Source of the DNA: an uncultured archaeon
GTDB taxonomy: Archaea > Halobacteriota > Methanosarcinia > Methanosarcinales > Methanoperedenaceae
Direction of reading: 5' to 3'
Assembly (NCBI GenBank): GCA_902386205.1
Contig: CABMIH010000060.1
Location: 1 to 64,000, forward strand
DNA length: 64,000 nt
Below, in pieces: positions 25,948 through 32,465 of this stretch; position 1 is the first letter of the stretch, and each line of letters starts with the position of its first letter. The notes under the pieces are model-generated. The model worked only from the letters and a program-made list of their open reading frames with translations, did no database searches and was not told the origin of the DNA. The position numbers were made by a program, and so were the translations under genes.

Positions 25948-26682
25948 TCATAACAGGCTGCTCCGCAAAATCGATGCAAGTGACAGGATGTTAAATGCCA
26001 GGGGAATTCCTGCTACAACCGCCGATTTTGCGGGTGTGAGCCCGTGTATCCTTCGCACACCGAAAAAGAGTATTGCTGAAACCATGACCTGCATAATTAT
26101 CGCGAATATGGTTGAGGCGAGCATGTAGGGATTACCATAGATTTGTGTATAACCCATTGGATTTCCCGGTGACACTGTAACTGTCATGGGTTCCATTATT
26201 AAGAGCAATGCAAGGCTGGCCAGACCCGCAAAAAGGAAGGGAATAAAGCTGTAGCCAACCATCGTTATCATGTGTGGATAGAATTTACCTTTCCCGCCAA
26301 GAACCTTTGAGACAATATGGACTACTTCTGTTCCTATAACCCACATAATGAAAGCGGATACCAGTGCGCCCAGAACGATAAATTTTTTCATTATTGACAT
26401 CAGGCCCCCCATGTCAAAATTCCCATATCCCTCGAACACATATGATATTTTTTCAGCCGATATATACACACCGAGTGCATTCAGGATGGCATAAATCCCC
26501 ACTACCACCAAAGCGCCCTTCATCCCCTGCATCTCTGAAATTCTCCTGATGGCGCCGCCGATACCGCCTGAGGCGCCTGCCGGAATGTTATCGAACCGCA
26601 CCGGTTTTCGTGCCTCAAACGCGCTCGCATTCGGGCACCAGCCCATTGTTTTCCTTATGATGTCAGTTACATTTATCGCCAT
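25948..26682 (-). CDS. MGWCP-tagged YIP1-like membrane protein
   Basis: The 244-aa protein (start ATG 26682, preceded by GGTGATT) begins MAINVTDIIRKTMGWCPNAS and is clearly a duplicate of the 25,129 gene: both share VRFDN, GKGKFYPHM and GYSF blocks. It has five or six membrane segments after a soluble N-terminus with a Gly-rich stretch. Its start lies 1 nt after the stop of the 59-aa gene upstream. Confidence 0.8.
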   Translation of the reverse strand: MAINVTDIIRKTMGWCPNASAFEARKPVRFDNIPAGASGGIGGAIRRISEMQGMKGALVVVGIYAILNALGVYISAEKISYVFEGYGNFDMGGLMSIMKKFIVLGALVSAFIMWVIGTEVVHIVSKVLGGKGKFYPHMITMVGYSFIPFLFAGLASLALLLIMEPMTVTVSPGNPMGYTQIYGNPYMLASTIFAIIMQVMVSAILFFGVRRIHGLTPAKSAVVAGIPLAFNILSLASILRSSLL

Positions 26683-26683
26683 T

Positions 26684-26863
26684 TCAATCACCCGGCCTTT
26701 TATTCTTATGGAAAAAAGCAACAAGTATGAAAGTGGCGATCGGCCCAAGCAGGAGAGAAATAAGGAACCAGTTAAGGCCGCTCCTGTTCTTTCCCTGGGC
26801 TATCCCTGCATTGATCAATGCAAGCGTCCCCCAGCCGATAGCGTAATCAGGTGCCGGGGTCAT
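26684..26863 (-). CDS. 59-aa membrane protein, operon member
   Basis: ATG 26863 opens a frame (MTPAPDYAIGWGTLALINAG...) that stops at TGA 26686-26684. It has GAGGTG about 8 nt upstream, overlaps the preceding gene's stop (ATGA), and sits 1 nt before the next ATG. One membrane segment holds NWFLISLLLGPIATFILVAFF, a pattern common in small prokaryotic membrane proteins (R-S-x-L-x-W-F...GP). No function is known. Context makes it a firm coding gene despite its size. Confidence 0.7.
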   Translation of the reverse strand: MTPAPDYAIGWGTLALINAGIAQGKNRSGLNWFLISLLLGPIATFILVAFFHKNKRPGD

Positions 26864-27606
26864 GGAAAGACACCTCTGATTGAGTCCCTGCCTCCAATAT
26901 GCAATTCAATAATATCGCTTATCTCAGATGCTGTTTTTTCGTCTGTTATAATGGAATAGTAAGGCGAAATCTCATACCATTTTTTCGTTTTGGATTCGAT
27001 ATACAATTGTGTGTCCAGGCCATGATGATGCCTCTCTTCTTTCCTTTTTAACAGAAGATAAAGGGGAAGTGCGGGCGTTGCTAATAATATAACCCGCCAT
27101 TCCTGCATTATTACGAATATAATAAATGCGGCAAACAATATACCCAGTAAAATAACTTTGGTTTTCATTGAATATTTTTTGAGTTCCCATTTGAAGGACT
27201 TGATCGATCTGATATCGCTGTAATTTAATGTAAATTGTCTCAGCCTGAAGGAATTATAATACACTCCATTTTTATCTACACGGATGCCTGCCTGAAAACT
27301 CTTGAGACTTATGAAGTAATAGAAGGCATAAAGTGTAACAACCGCTACGAACAGGACTGAATAATCCATATGGCGGGAGAAATTAGCCAGTATGGAAAAG
27401 CCTGCTACAAAGAAGAAAGTCATTATGGCCGTATTGGCAGGGAAGACGACATTGCAGGATTGGATTGGCCGGATTTGAACTGATTTACCTCCCGGGCTTA
27501 TTGGGTGATTTGCATAATAAAAGGGTTGTTCTGGTTTGTATGTCCACGAATTTACAGACGGGCACCAGCCCATCATTTTCCTGATATTCTCGATAAATGC
27601 AGTCAT
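26860..27606 (-). CDS. MGWCP-tagged membrane protein, DUF1673-like
   Basis: The 248-aa protein starts MTAFIENIRKMMGWCPSVNS. It has two pairs of membrane segments (about 56-95 and 150-185) around a soluble stretch with VYYNSFRLRQFTLNYSDIRSIKSF, and a polar C-terminal domain (DTQLYIESKTKKWYEISPYYSIITDE). The layout resembles DUF1673 proteins known from Methanosarcina, recalled from memory. The ATG overlaps the upstream stop and AGAGGAA lies upstream. Function unknown. Confidence 0.7.
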   Translation of the reverse strand: MTAFIENIRKMMGWCPSVNSWTYKPEQPFYYANHPISPGGKSVQIRPIQSCNVVFPANTAIMTFFFVAGFSILANFSRHMDYSVLFVAVVTLYAFYYFISLKSFQAGIRVDKNGVYYNSFRLRQFTLNYSDIRSIKSFKWELKKYSMKTKVILLGILFAAFIIFVIMQEWRVILLATPALPLYLLLKRKEERHHHGLDTQLYIESKTKKWYEISPYYSIITDEKTASEISDIIELHIGGRDSIRGVFP

Positions 27607-28280
27607 TTATTCCTCTTATCGTCAGAAGCAATATCTTTCAATAAAAAAAATTCATAGTCGTTGCGGGGATAAACCAATATTTCCCTTTCATCTGCCTTGA
27701 TTTTAATTATCTTTGGATATCCGGATATCCTGAACATAGAATACGATACATAAGCCATTCCAAATATTGCAATAATGTACAGATTTTTCATGACTGGATT
27801 TTGAGTTTCAATTGCATTCAAAATCAACGAAATAAAAAACAGTGTAAATACGATCGGGCCAAGCTTATATTTTTTAGCAGGATTTTCAAAAATTACTACG
27901 CTGTTGACACTATTTATTGGGATTACGATATTTTTTAAAAAAGAAGATATCCTGAATGTTGCATTATTGACAGAAAGTTTTGTTTGAAATAATATGAAAA
28001 GCAGTTCACAAAGGATATACGCCAAAACAAATACATACCTGAATGTTCCTGCCCATGCACTTCCGATCAAAATTAAACCGGTGAGTGCCAGGAAAATAGC
28101 CAGTATGAGCCTATCAAATATCTGGACTTGCACATTTATGCCATCCAGAAACCCGGTATTAGCACTCTTCTTACTGTTATATGTATTGTCCTGGATAAAC
28201 ACTTTTTCAGTGATTGAAAATTTTGTTTTTTGCGGGCACCAGCCCATGATTTTTCTAATGTTCTCAGTAAAAGCAGTCAT
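27603..28280 (-). CDS. MGWCP-tagged membrane protein, DUF1673-like
   Basis: The 225-aa protein starts at ATG 28280 (MTAFTENIRKIMGWCPQKTK) with GGGTGG upstream; an ATG three codons earlier is in frame. It has four membrane segments (two about 60-100, two about 140-180) with the KNIVIPINSVNSVVIFENPAKK stretch between, and a short end rich in charged residues (KADEREILVYPRNDYEFFLLKDI). It is a close paralogue of the 28,292 gene: both have YPRN-EFFLLK/EFLILK ends. Confidence 0.7.
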   Translation of the reverse strand: MTAFTENIRKIMGWCPQKTKFSITEKVFIQDNTYNSKKSANTGFLDGINVQVQIFDRLILAIFLALTGLILIGSAWAGTFRYVFVLAYILCELLFILFQTKLSVNNATFRISSFLKNIVIPINSVNSVVIFENPAKKYKLGPIVFTLFFISLILNAIETQNPVMKNLYIIAIFGMAYVSYSMFRISGYPKIIKIKADEREILVYPRNDYEFFLLKDIASDDKRNK

Positions 28281-28291
28281 TTCATCCACCC

Positions 28292-28978
28292 TTATGTTGG
28301 CTTACTACCAGCAAATTCTTTCAAAATCAAAAACTCGTGTTCGTTGCGGGGGTAAAGAAATATGTCACTGCCATCTGCATTGATTTTTACGATCTTCGTG
28401 TTATTATATATACGGATGCTGAAATATAGGAAGTATACCCATGAAAATATTGATATAATGAACATGTTAGTCCATATCGGGCCTTTGAGAGTGAATAACA
28501 GGAAGATCAATTGCATTGAGGCCAATATTAACAAGGCCAAATGCCGAAATTTGTTCCTGCCGGCGCTGTTCTCAATTATTTCCACGTTGCGGATGCTATT
28601 TTTAGGGATCAGGATCTCTTTTGATAATGGCGCGCTTATTTTCAATGCTCCATTTCCTACAGATGCCTTTGAACGGCTGAATATGAAAACCAGAGCAATA
28701 TAAACAAAAAATGAAGGGAGCACGTATCCATATGTGCCTGCCTTCTCACTTCCGAACAAAACCAGGGCTATGAAACCCAGAAGGACTGCCAGCACGCGCC
28801 ATTCAAACCCACTCTGGATGGGGATATCCATACTCCCGACAGATTGATCATTAAAGGCACGGTTCTTACTGCAATTGGCATAACCTGATATGAACAAATC
28901 TTCAGCACTTGAGACGATTTTTTTCTGCGGACACCAGCCCATGATTTTTCGAATGGCTGCTGTTACATGGAGCGTCAT
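28292..28978 (-). CDS. MGWCP-tagged membrane protein, DUF1673-like
   Basis: The 228-aa protein starts MTLHVTAAIRKIMGWCPQKK and matches the 27,603 gene in order and motifs: paired membrane segments, then SKEILIPKNSIRNVEIIENSAGR, paired segments, and INADGSDIFLYPRNEHEFLILKEF. The repeated YPRN tail and shared tag show duplication. The gene overlaps its upstream neighbour by 4 nt. Function unknown. Confidence 0.7.
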   Translation of the reverse strand: MTLHVTAAIRKIMGWCPQKKIVSSAEDLFISGYANCSKNRAFNDQSVGSMDIPIQSGFEWRVLAVLLGFIALVLFGSEKAGTYGYVLPSFFVYIALVFIFSRSKASVGNGALKISAPLSKEILIPKNSIRNVEIIENSAGRNKFRHLALLILASMQLIFLLFTLKGPIWTNMFIISIFSWVYFLYFSIRIYNNTKIVKINADGSDIFLYPRNEHEFLILKEFAGSKPT

Positions 28979-29298
28979 GATCTCTCTCGATTCTTTTTTC
29001 TTATATTATTCAGAATCAGAATGCTCGCAAACGAGCCTCCTCCAAGGATGGGTAATACCCGGTTCATATACTGTGTTCCCTCAAGAATCGTTGAAATAGC
29101 AACGATAACAGACGCCCAGATTAATGCTATCAAAATAACTTCGGTATTTCCAGAGCAAAGGTTTTTTTTAATTCTTTGCCATGGCAATATCGAGTCTTTT
29201 ATCTCCATTTCAGGCACAATTATCCCCGCAGTTTTTGTATTCACATTCGGACACCATCCCATCAATTTTCTCTTTTTTTCAATATCAGTTGTCGTCAT
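28975..29298 (-). CDS. MGWCP-tagged short membrane protein, 107 aa
   Basis: The protein starts MTTTDIEKKRKLMGWCPNVN, then has a short polar link and two membrane segments (about 51-70 and 80-97), ending in RKKNRERS. It is the shortest tagged member and may be a reduced version of the others. It overlaps both the regulator gene upstream and the next gene by 4 nt. Confidence 0.65.
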   Translation of the reverse strand: MTTTDIEKKRKLMGWCPNVNTKTAGIIVPEMEIKDSILPWQRIKKNLCSGNTEVILIALIWASVIVAISTILEGTQYMNRVLPILGGGSFASILILNNIRKKNRERS

Positions 29299-29741
29299 GC
29301 CAGCCCCCTCAATTTCTCGAACAATTCCTCAGCCAGCTTCGTCGGGTCATCGGTCCTCTCAAGCTTGATCTTCATTTCATCCGCAAAGTCCCACAGCAAC
29401 TCAATACACTGCGCGTACCTCGTGCAAGCGCCGCAGTTCCCTTCATGCTCGTACCATACCTGCATCCCATGCTTTGCAGACACGAATATAATTGCGCCGG
29501 CATTGAAAGGGACAGAGTGCCCGAACAGGATGCCGCGCTTTGCGTTCACTCTCTCCATTTCTATCTGGTTCGCGCGCGCCATCTCAAGCAGCGTCTTTTC
29601 TATCCTCTCATCCATTGTTAGAAGCGCCCGTGATACCGCCTGCTTGGATATGTTGAACGTGCGCGCGATGTTCACATTCAGAAGACCGCTGCGTCGCAGC
29701 TTCCAGAACTCGAACTGTTTATCGTTTAGAGGCAGGAACAT
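29295..29741 (-). CDS. HTH regulator with a Cys cluster, first gene of the operon
   Basis: The 148-aa protein has an N-terminal HTH (about residues 6-45, DKQFEFWKLRRSGLLNVNIARTFNISKQAVSRAL) resembling Tfx- or sigma-type HTH units, then a helix and a ligand-type C-terminal domain with C103, C106 and C112 (CGACTRYAQC). The three Cys could bind zinc, iron or a cluster. ATG 29741 lies 24-30 nt after the TATA box and 2 nt after the operator, so the mRNA is probably leaderless and the protein likely controls itself. Confidence 0.75.
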   Translation of the reverse strand: MFLPLNDKQFEFWKLRRSGLLNVNIARTFNISKQAVSRALLTMDERIEKTLLEMARANQIEMERVNAKRGILFGHSVPFNAGAIIFVSAKHGMQVWYEHEGNCGACTRYAQCIELLWDFADEMKIKLERTDDPTKLAEELFEKLRGLA

Positions 29742-29742
29742 G

Positions 29743-29771
29743 AGTCAATATATGTATGTTTACTATTTAAA
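29743..29771 (-). promoter_or_regulatory. TATA box plus operator of the regulator operon
   Basis: On the minus strand TTTAAAT (29771-29765) is followed by AGTAAACA, a 6-nt spacer and TATTGACT (29764-29743), an imperfect inverted repeat. The block matches that at 25,043-25,071 at 25 of 29 positions with identical spacing. The ATG of the regulator gene lies directly behind it. Confidence 0.8.
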
Positions 29772-29892
29772 CATTATGAGTTGTAAAAAGGTAATATATA
29801 AATTCCTATCGTAGCCGCAAGCGTTATTTAATTTTGTTTTTTTTAATACTCTTGATTAACATATATGCCTTGGTATCGTAAGATTAAAATAT

Positions 29893-29904
29893 TAAGAATT
29901 CTTA
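29893..29904. promoter_or_regulatory. 12-bp perfect palindrome before the TrmB-like gene
   Basis: TAAGAATTCTTA is self-complementary and sits about 20 nt before ATG 29924, beside an AT-rich TATA-like stretch. It is a possible operator for the downstream HTH gene. Short AT palindromes also occur by chance. Confidence 0.35.
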
Positions 29905-29923
29905 TTATGGTATGGGAGCAAAC

Positions 29924-30301
29924 ATGAAATCTATTGAGATAAAACAACTTGACGAGAAAAATGAAGAAATCGCAGACGCTCTTATTGCCATAGGCATGAG
30001 CAGGAATATCGCACGAACACTCAGCTATCTTCAGAACGTAAATGAAGCCACATCAGTGAACCTCGAAAGGGGGACCGGGTTGCGGCAGCCTGAAGTCAGC
30101 ATTGCCATGAAGCAGTTGAAAGAACGTAACTGGATAGTTGAGCGGGAAGAGAAAAAACCTGGCAAAGGAAGACCATACAGAATCTATTCCCTCAAAGTCG
30201 GGTTTAATAATATAATCTCTGACCTTGAAAAGCAAAAGAGAAAATCTGCCGATGAAGTGCAACTCAGGCTAAAACGATTGAAGGAATTAGGGAAAGAATA
30301 A
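29924..30301 (+). CDS. Winged-helix regulator, TrmB/ArsR-like
   Basis: The 125-aa protein starts MKSIEIKQLDEKNEEIADAL and has a winged helix (about 20-100): SRNIARTLSYLQNVNEATSVNLERGTGLRQPEVSIAMKQLKERNWIVEREE, then a Gly-Arg-Pro wing and a charged C-terminal coil. It resembles small TrmB-type archaeal regulators that lack a sensor domain. It is followed by PRC-barrel and Thg1 genes on the same strand. Target unknown. Confidence 0.75.
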   Translation: MKSIEIKQLDEKNEEIADALIAIGMSRNIARTLSYLQNVNEATSVNLERGTGLRQPEVSIAMKQLKERNWIVEREEKKPGKGRPYRIYSLKVGFNNIISDLEKQKRKSADEVQLRLKRLKELGKE

Positions 30302-30356
30302 ACCGAATCAATAAAGTATATATTGCAATCCTTCATATTCAGATGAGGTGATAACG

Positions 30357-30656
30357 ATGCAGGCGGAAGTTTCAACATTGTTCGGTTTAAACATGTACAC
30401 TAATAAAGGGATTTACATCGGAAAAGTAAATGATGTTATGCTTGAAGTAAATGATAAAAAAGTTGTAGGTCTTGCAGTGGGGAAACTGAACCCGGATGTG
30501 TTTGATACTTCTTCCAGCAAAGGAGTTGTCATCCCATATAGGTGGGTCACGGCCGTAGGCGATGTTGTTCTTATCAGGCATGTCAAGGACCAGTTCAAGA
30601 AACCCGAAGACATGGCTGAAGATTATGAGATAGGTGAAGAAGAGGAAGAACAATAG
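30357..30656 (+). CDS. PRC-barrel domain protein
   Basis: The 99-aa protein is one PRC barrel: STLFGLNMYTNKGIYIGKVNDVMLEVNDKKVVGLAVG, then GVVIPYRWVTAVGDVVLIRHV and an acidic tail. The barrel is shared by RimM and photosynthetic PuhA, and short archaeal versions are thought to bind RNA or ribosome-linked partners. ATG 30357 has GGTGAT upstream. It directly precedes Thg1, suggesting a link to RNA processing. Confidence 0.85.
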   Translation: MQAEVSTLFGLNMYTNKGIYIGKVNDVMLEVNDKKVVGLAVGKLNPDVFDTSSSKGVVIPYRWVTAVGDVVLIRHVKDQFKKPEDMAEDYEIGEEEEEQ

Positions 30657-30659
30657 ATC

Positions 30660-31412
30660 TTGAATGGCGGTTTTCCAGAAAACGAGATGAAGGAGAGGGA
30701 AATCTATTCCAGCCTCCGCATATTCCCTCCTTTTGCAGTAAGGATTGACGGGCGAGGCTTTCGGCGCGCTCTTGAAATACTGGAATTGAAAAAACCATAT
30801 GACGAAAAGTTTGCCCGCGCCATGGCAAATTCTGTGGAGGTCTTCTTTAAGGAAAGCGGTTTAAACCCGTTGTTCGCCTTCACGTTCTCAGATGAGATAA
30901 GTTTCTTTTTCTTTGAGATGGCGTATAATTACAGGATCGAAAAGATCGATTCGATAATTCCGAGCTTCATTTCTTCAGCGTTTGCCATCCAGCTTGGCCT
31001 GAAAAATCCTCTATCCTTTGATTCAAGGGTCATCCTGCTGGGAAGAGAGGACATTTACAGGTACCTTTTATGGAGACAGGCCGAGACATGGAGAAACCAT
31101 GTAAGTTCTTATGGATACTATACGCTGCGAAACACCGGATTGAGCGAAAACGATGCCGCATGTCGTTTAAAAAATATGAAGGCAAGCGAGATACATGAAC
31201 TTGTGTTCCGCCACGGCGTCAATCTTGCAGAAACTCCTGCCTGGCAGAGATGCGGCATACTGGTTTACAGGGAGACCTTTGAAAAACAGGGCTATGATCC
31301 TATCAAAAAAACCGAGGTCAGGACGCAAAGGACCAGGATAATCCAGGAATGGAATACGCCAATATTCAAGACCCAAAAGGGGCAGGAACTCATCCATCGA
31401 CTGGTATCCTGA
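30660..31412 (+). CDS. thg1: tRNA(His) guanylyltransferase, Thg1 family
   Basis: The protein of up to 250 aa adds or repairs nucleotides at tRNA 5' ends in the 3'-to-5' direction; archaeal members are templated. It shows the palm-domain RIDGRGFRR, the acid pair in AFTFSDEISFFF, and QAETWRNHVSSYGYY, which match Thg1 metal-binding motifs. Start TTG 30660 is close to the PRC-barrel stop; ATG 30687 (MKEREIYSS) is the alternative and begins close to the known family N-terminus. Clear family assignment. Confidence 0.85.
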   Translation: MNGGFPENEMKEREIYSSLRIFPPFAVRIDGRGFRRALEILELKKPYDEKFARAMANSVEVFFKESGLNPLFAFTFSDEISFFFFEMAYNYRIEKIDSIIPSFISSAFAIQLGLKNPLSFDSRVILLGREDIYRYLLWRQAETWRNHVSSYGYYTLRNTGLSENDAACRLKNMKASEIHELVFRHGVNLAETPAWQRCGILVYRETFEKQGYDPIKKTEVRTQRTRIIQEWNTPIFKTQKGQELIHRLVS

Positions 31413-31490
31413 TATTTGGGTCAATTTTTGCCTGTATCAATACATTATATTATCTATGAAATAGTAGCTCGTCGGATTTGAGGCGTCCAT

Positions 31491-32465
31491 ATGGAAATCA
31501 CACTTATACTCATTGCAGCTTTTGCGGTAGCCGTTTTCATGGGTCTAAATATCGGCGGCAATAATGCCGCCGCCGCAATGGGAGCGGCCTATGGTGCAAA
31601 AGTCCGCACAAAATACCAGGCAGTGATGTTAATAGGCGTATTTTCCCTGCTCGGGGCTGTATTCAGCGGCGAGGAAGTGATAAAGACGCTCGGCAAAGGG
31701 ATACTCCCTTCAGGGACGATACTGATGGAAGGGGCCATAATCGCAGTCGCTGCCGCCGGGATTACCGTATTCCTTGCAAACATACTGCGCGTCCCCATAT
31801 CCACAAGTCAGGCAGCCGTGGGAGCCGTCGTCGGGATCGGGCTTTTCTATGGCCCCTCAAAAATAAACACTCCACTTCTCGGATACATCGTAAGCTGGTG
31901 GGTGGTCACGCCGATCCTGGCATGGCTGCTTGCGTATATAATGCGAAAATACCTTTACACTGACATTCTTGTATGGCTTGCGGACCACCATGAATCGGAT
32001 GTCTCGATACGTAAATCCCTGAATATACTCTTGACAATTTCAGGATGCTATGTTGCTTATTCAGCCGGGGCAAACAACGCTGCAAACGCGGTCGGCCCCA
32101 TTGTCGGTGCAGGTGGGATGCAATCTCTTTACGGCGCCATATTTGCCGGCCTTGCCATCGGTCTTGGCGCCCTTCTCATGGGCGGCCGCGTGCTTGATAC
32201 CGTGGGAAAGGAGATCACTGAACTCTGCGTGATCCGGGCAACGTTCGTTGAGTTCACATCCGCCATAATCGTCCATATAGCCTCGATCCTTGGAGTCCCT
32301 GTATCGCTCGGGGAGATAGTAGCTGCCGGTGTGATAGGGATAGGATGCGCGAACAGCGGCATGCATATAGTAAGAGGGGAAGTTGTAAAGAAAATCGTGA
32401 TCGCCTGGGTTATTTCACCGCTCCTCGCAGGGACAGTGGCATTTGTTTTAATGAACCTGATTTAG
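31491..32465 (+). CDS. pit: PiT-type phosphate transporter
   Basis: The 324-aa protein has about 10 membrane segments and two copies of the PiT signature: GLNIGGNNAAAAMGAAYGAK near the N-terminus and YSAGANNAANAVGPIVGAGG in the second half. PiT proteins take up phosphate with Na+ or H+. The N-N pair in place of N-D in both repeats is common in archaeal members as far as I recall. It is convergent with, and overlaps by 18 nt, the histidine kinase gene. Confidence 0.88.
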   Translation: MEITLILIAAFAVAVFMGLNIGGNNAAAAMGAAYGAKVRTKYQAVMLIGVFSLLGAVFSGEEVIKTLGKGILPSGTILMEGAIIAVAAAGITVFLANILRVPISTSQAAVGAVVGIGLFYGPSKINTPLLGYIVSWWVVTPILAWLLAYIMRKYLYTDILVWLADHHESDVSIRKSLNILLTISGCYVAYSAGANNAANAVGPIVGAGGMQSLYGAIFAGLAIGLGALLMGGRVLDTVGKEITELCVIRATFVEFTSAIIVHIASILGVPVSLGEIVAAGVIGIGCANSGMHIVRGEVVKKIVIAWVISPLLAGTVAFVLMNLI

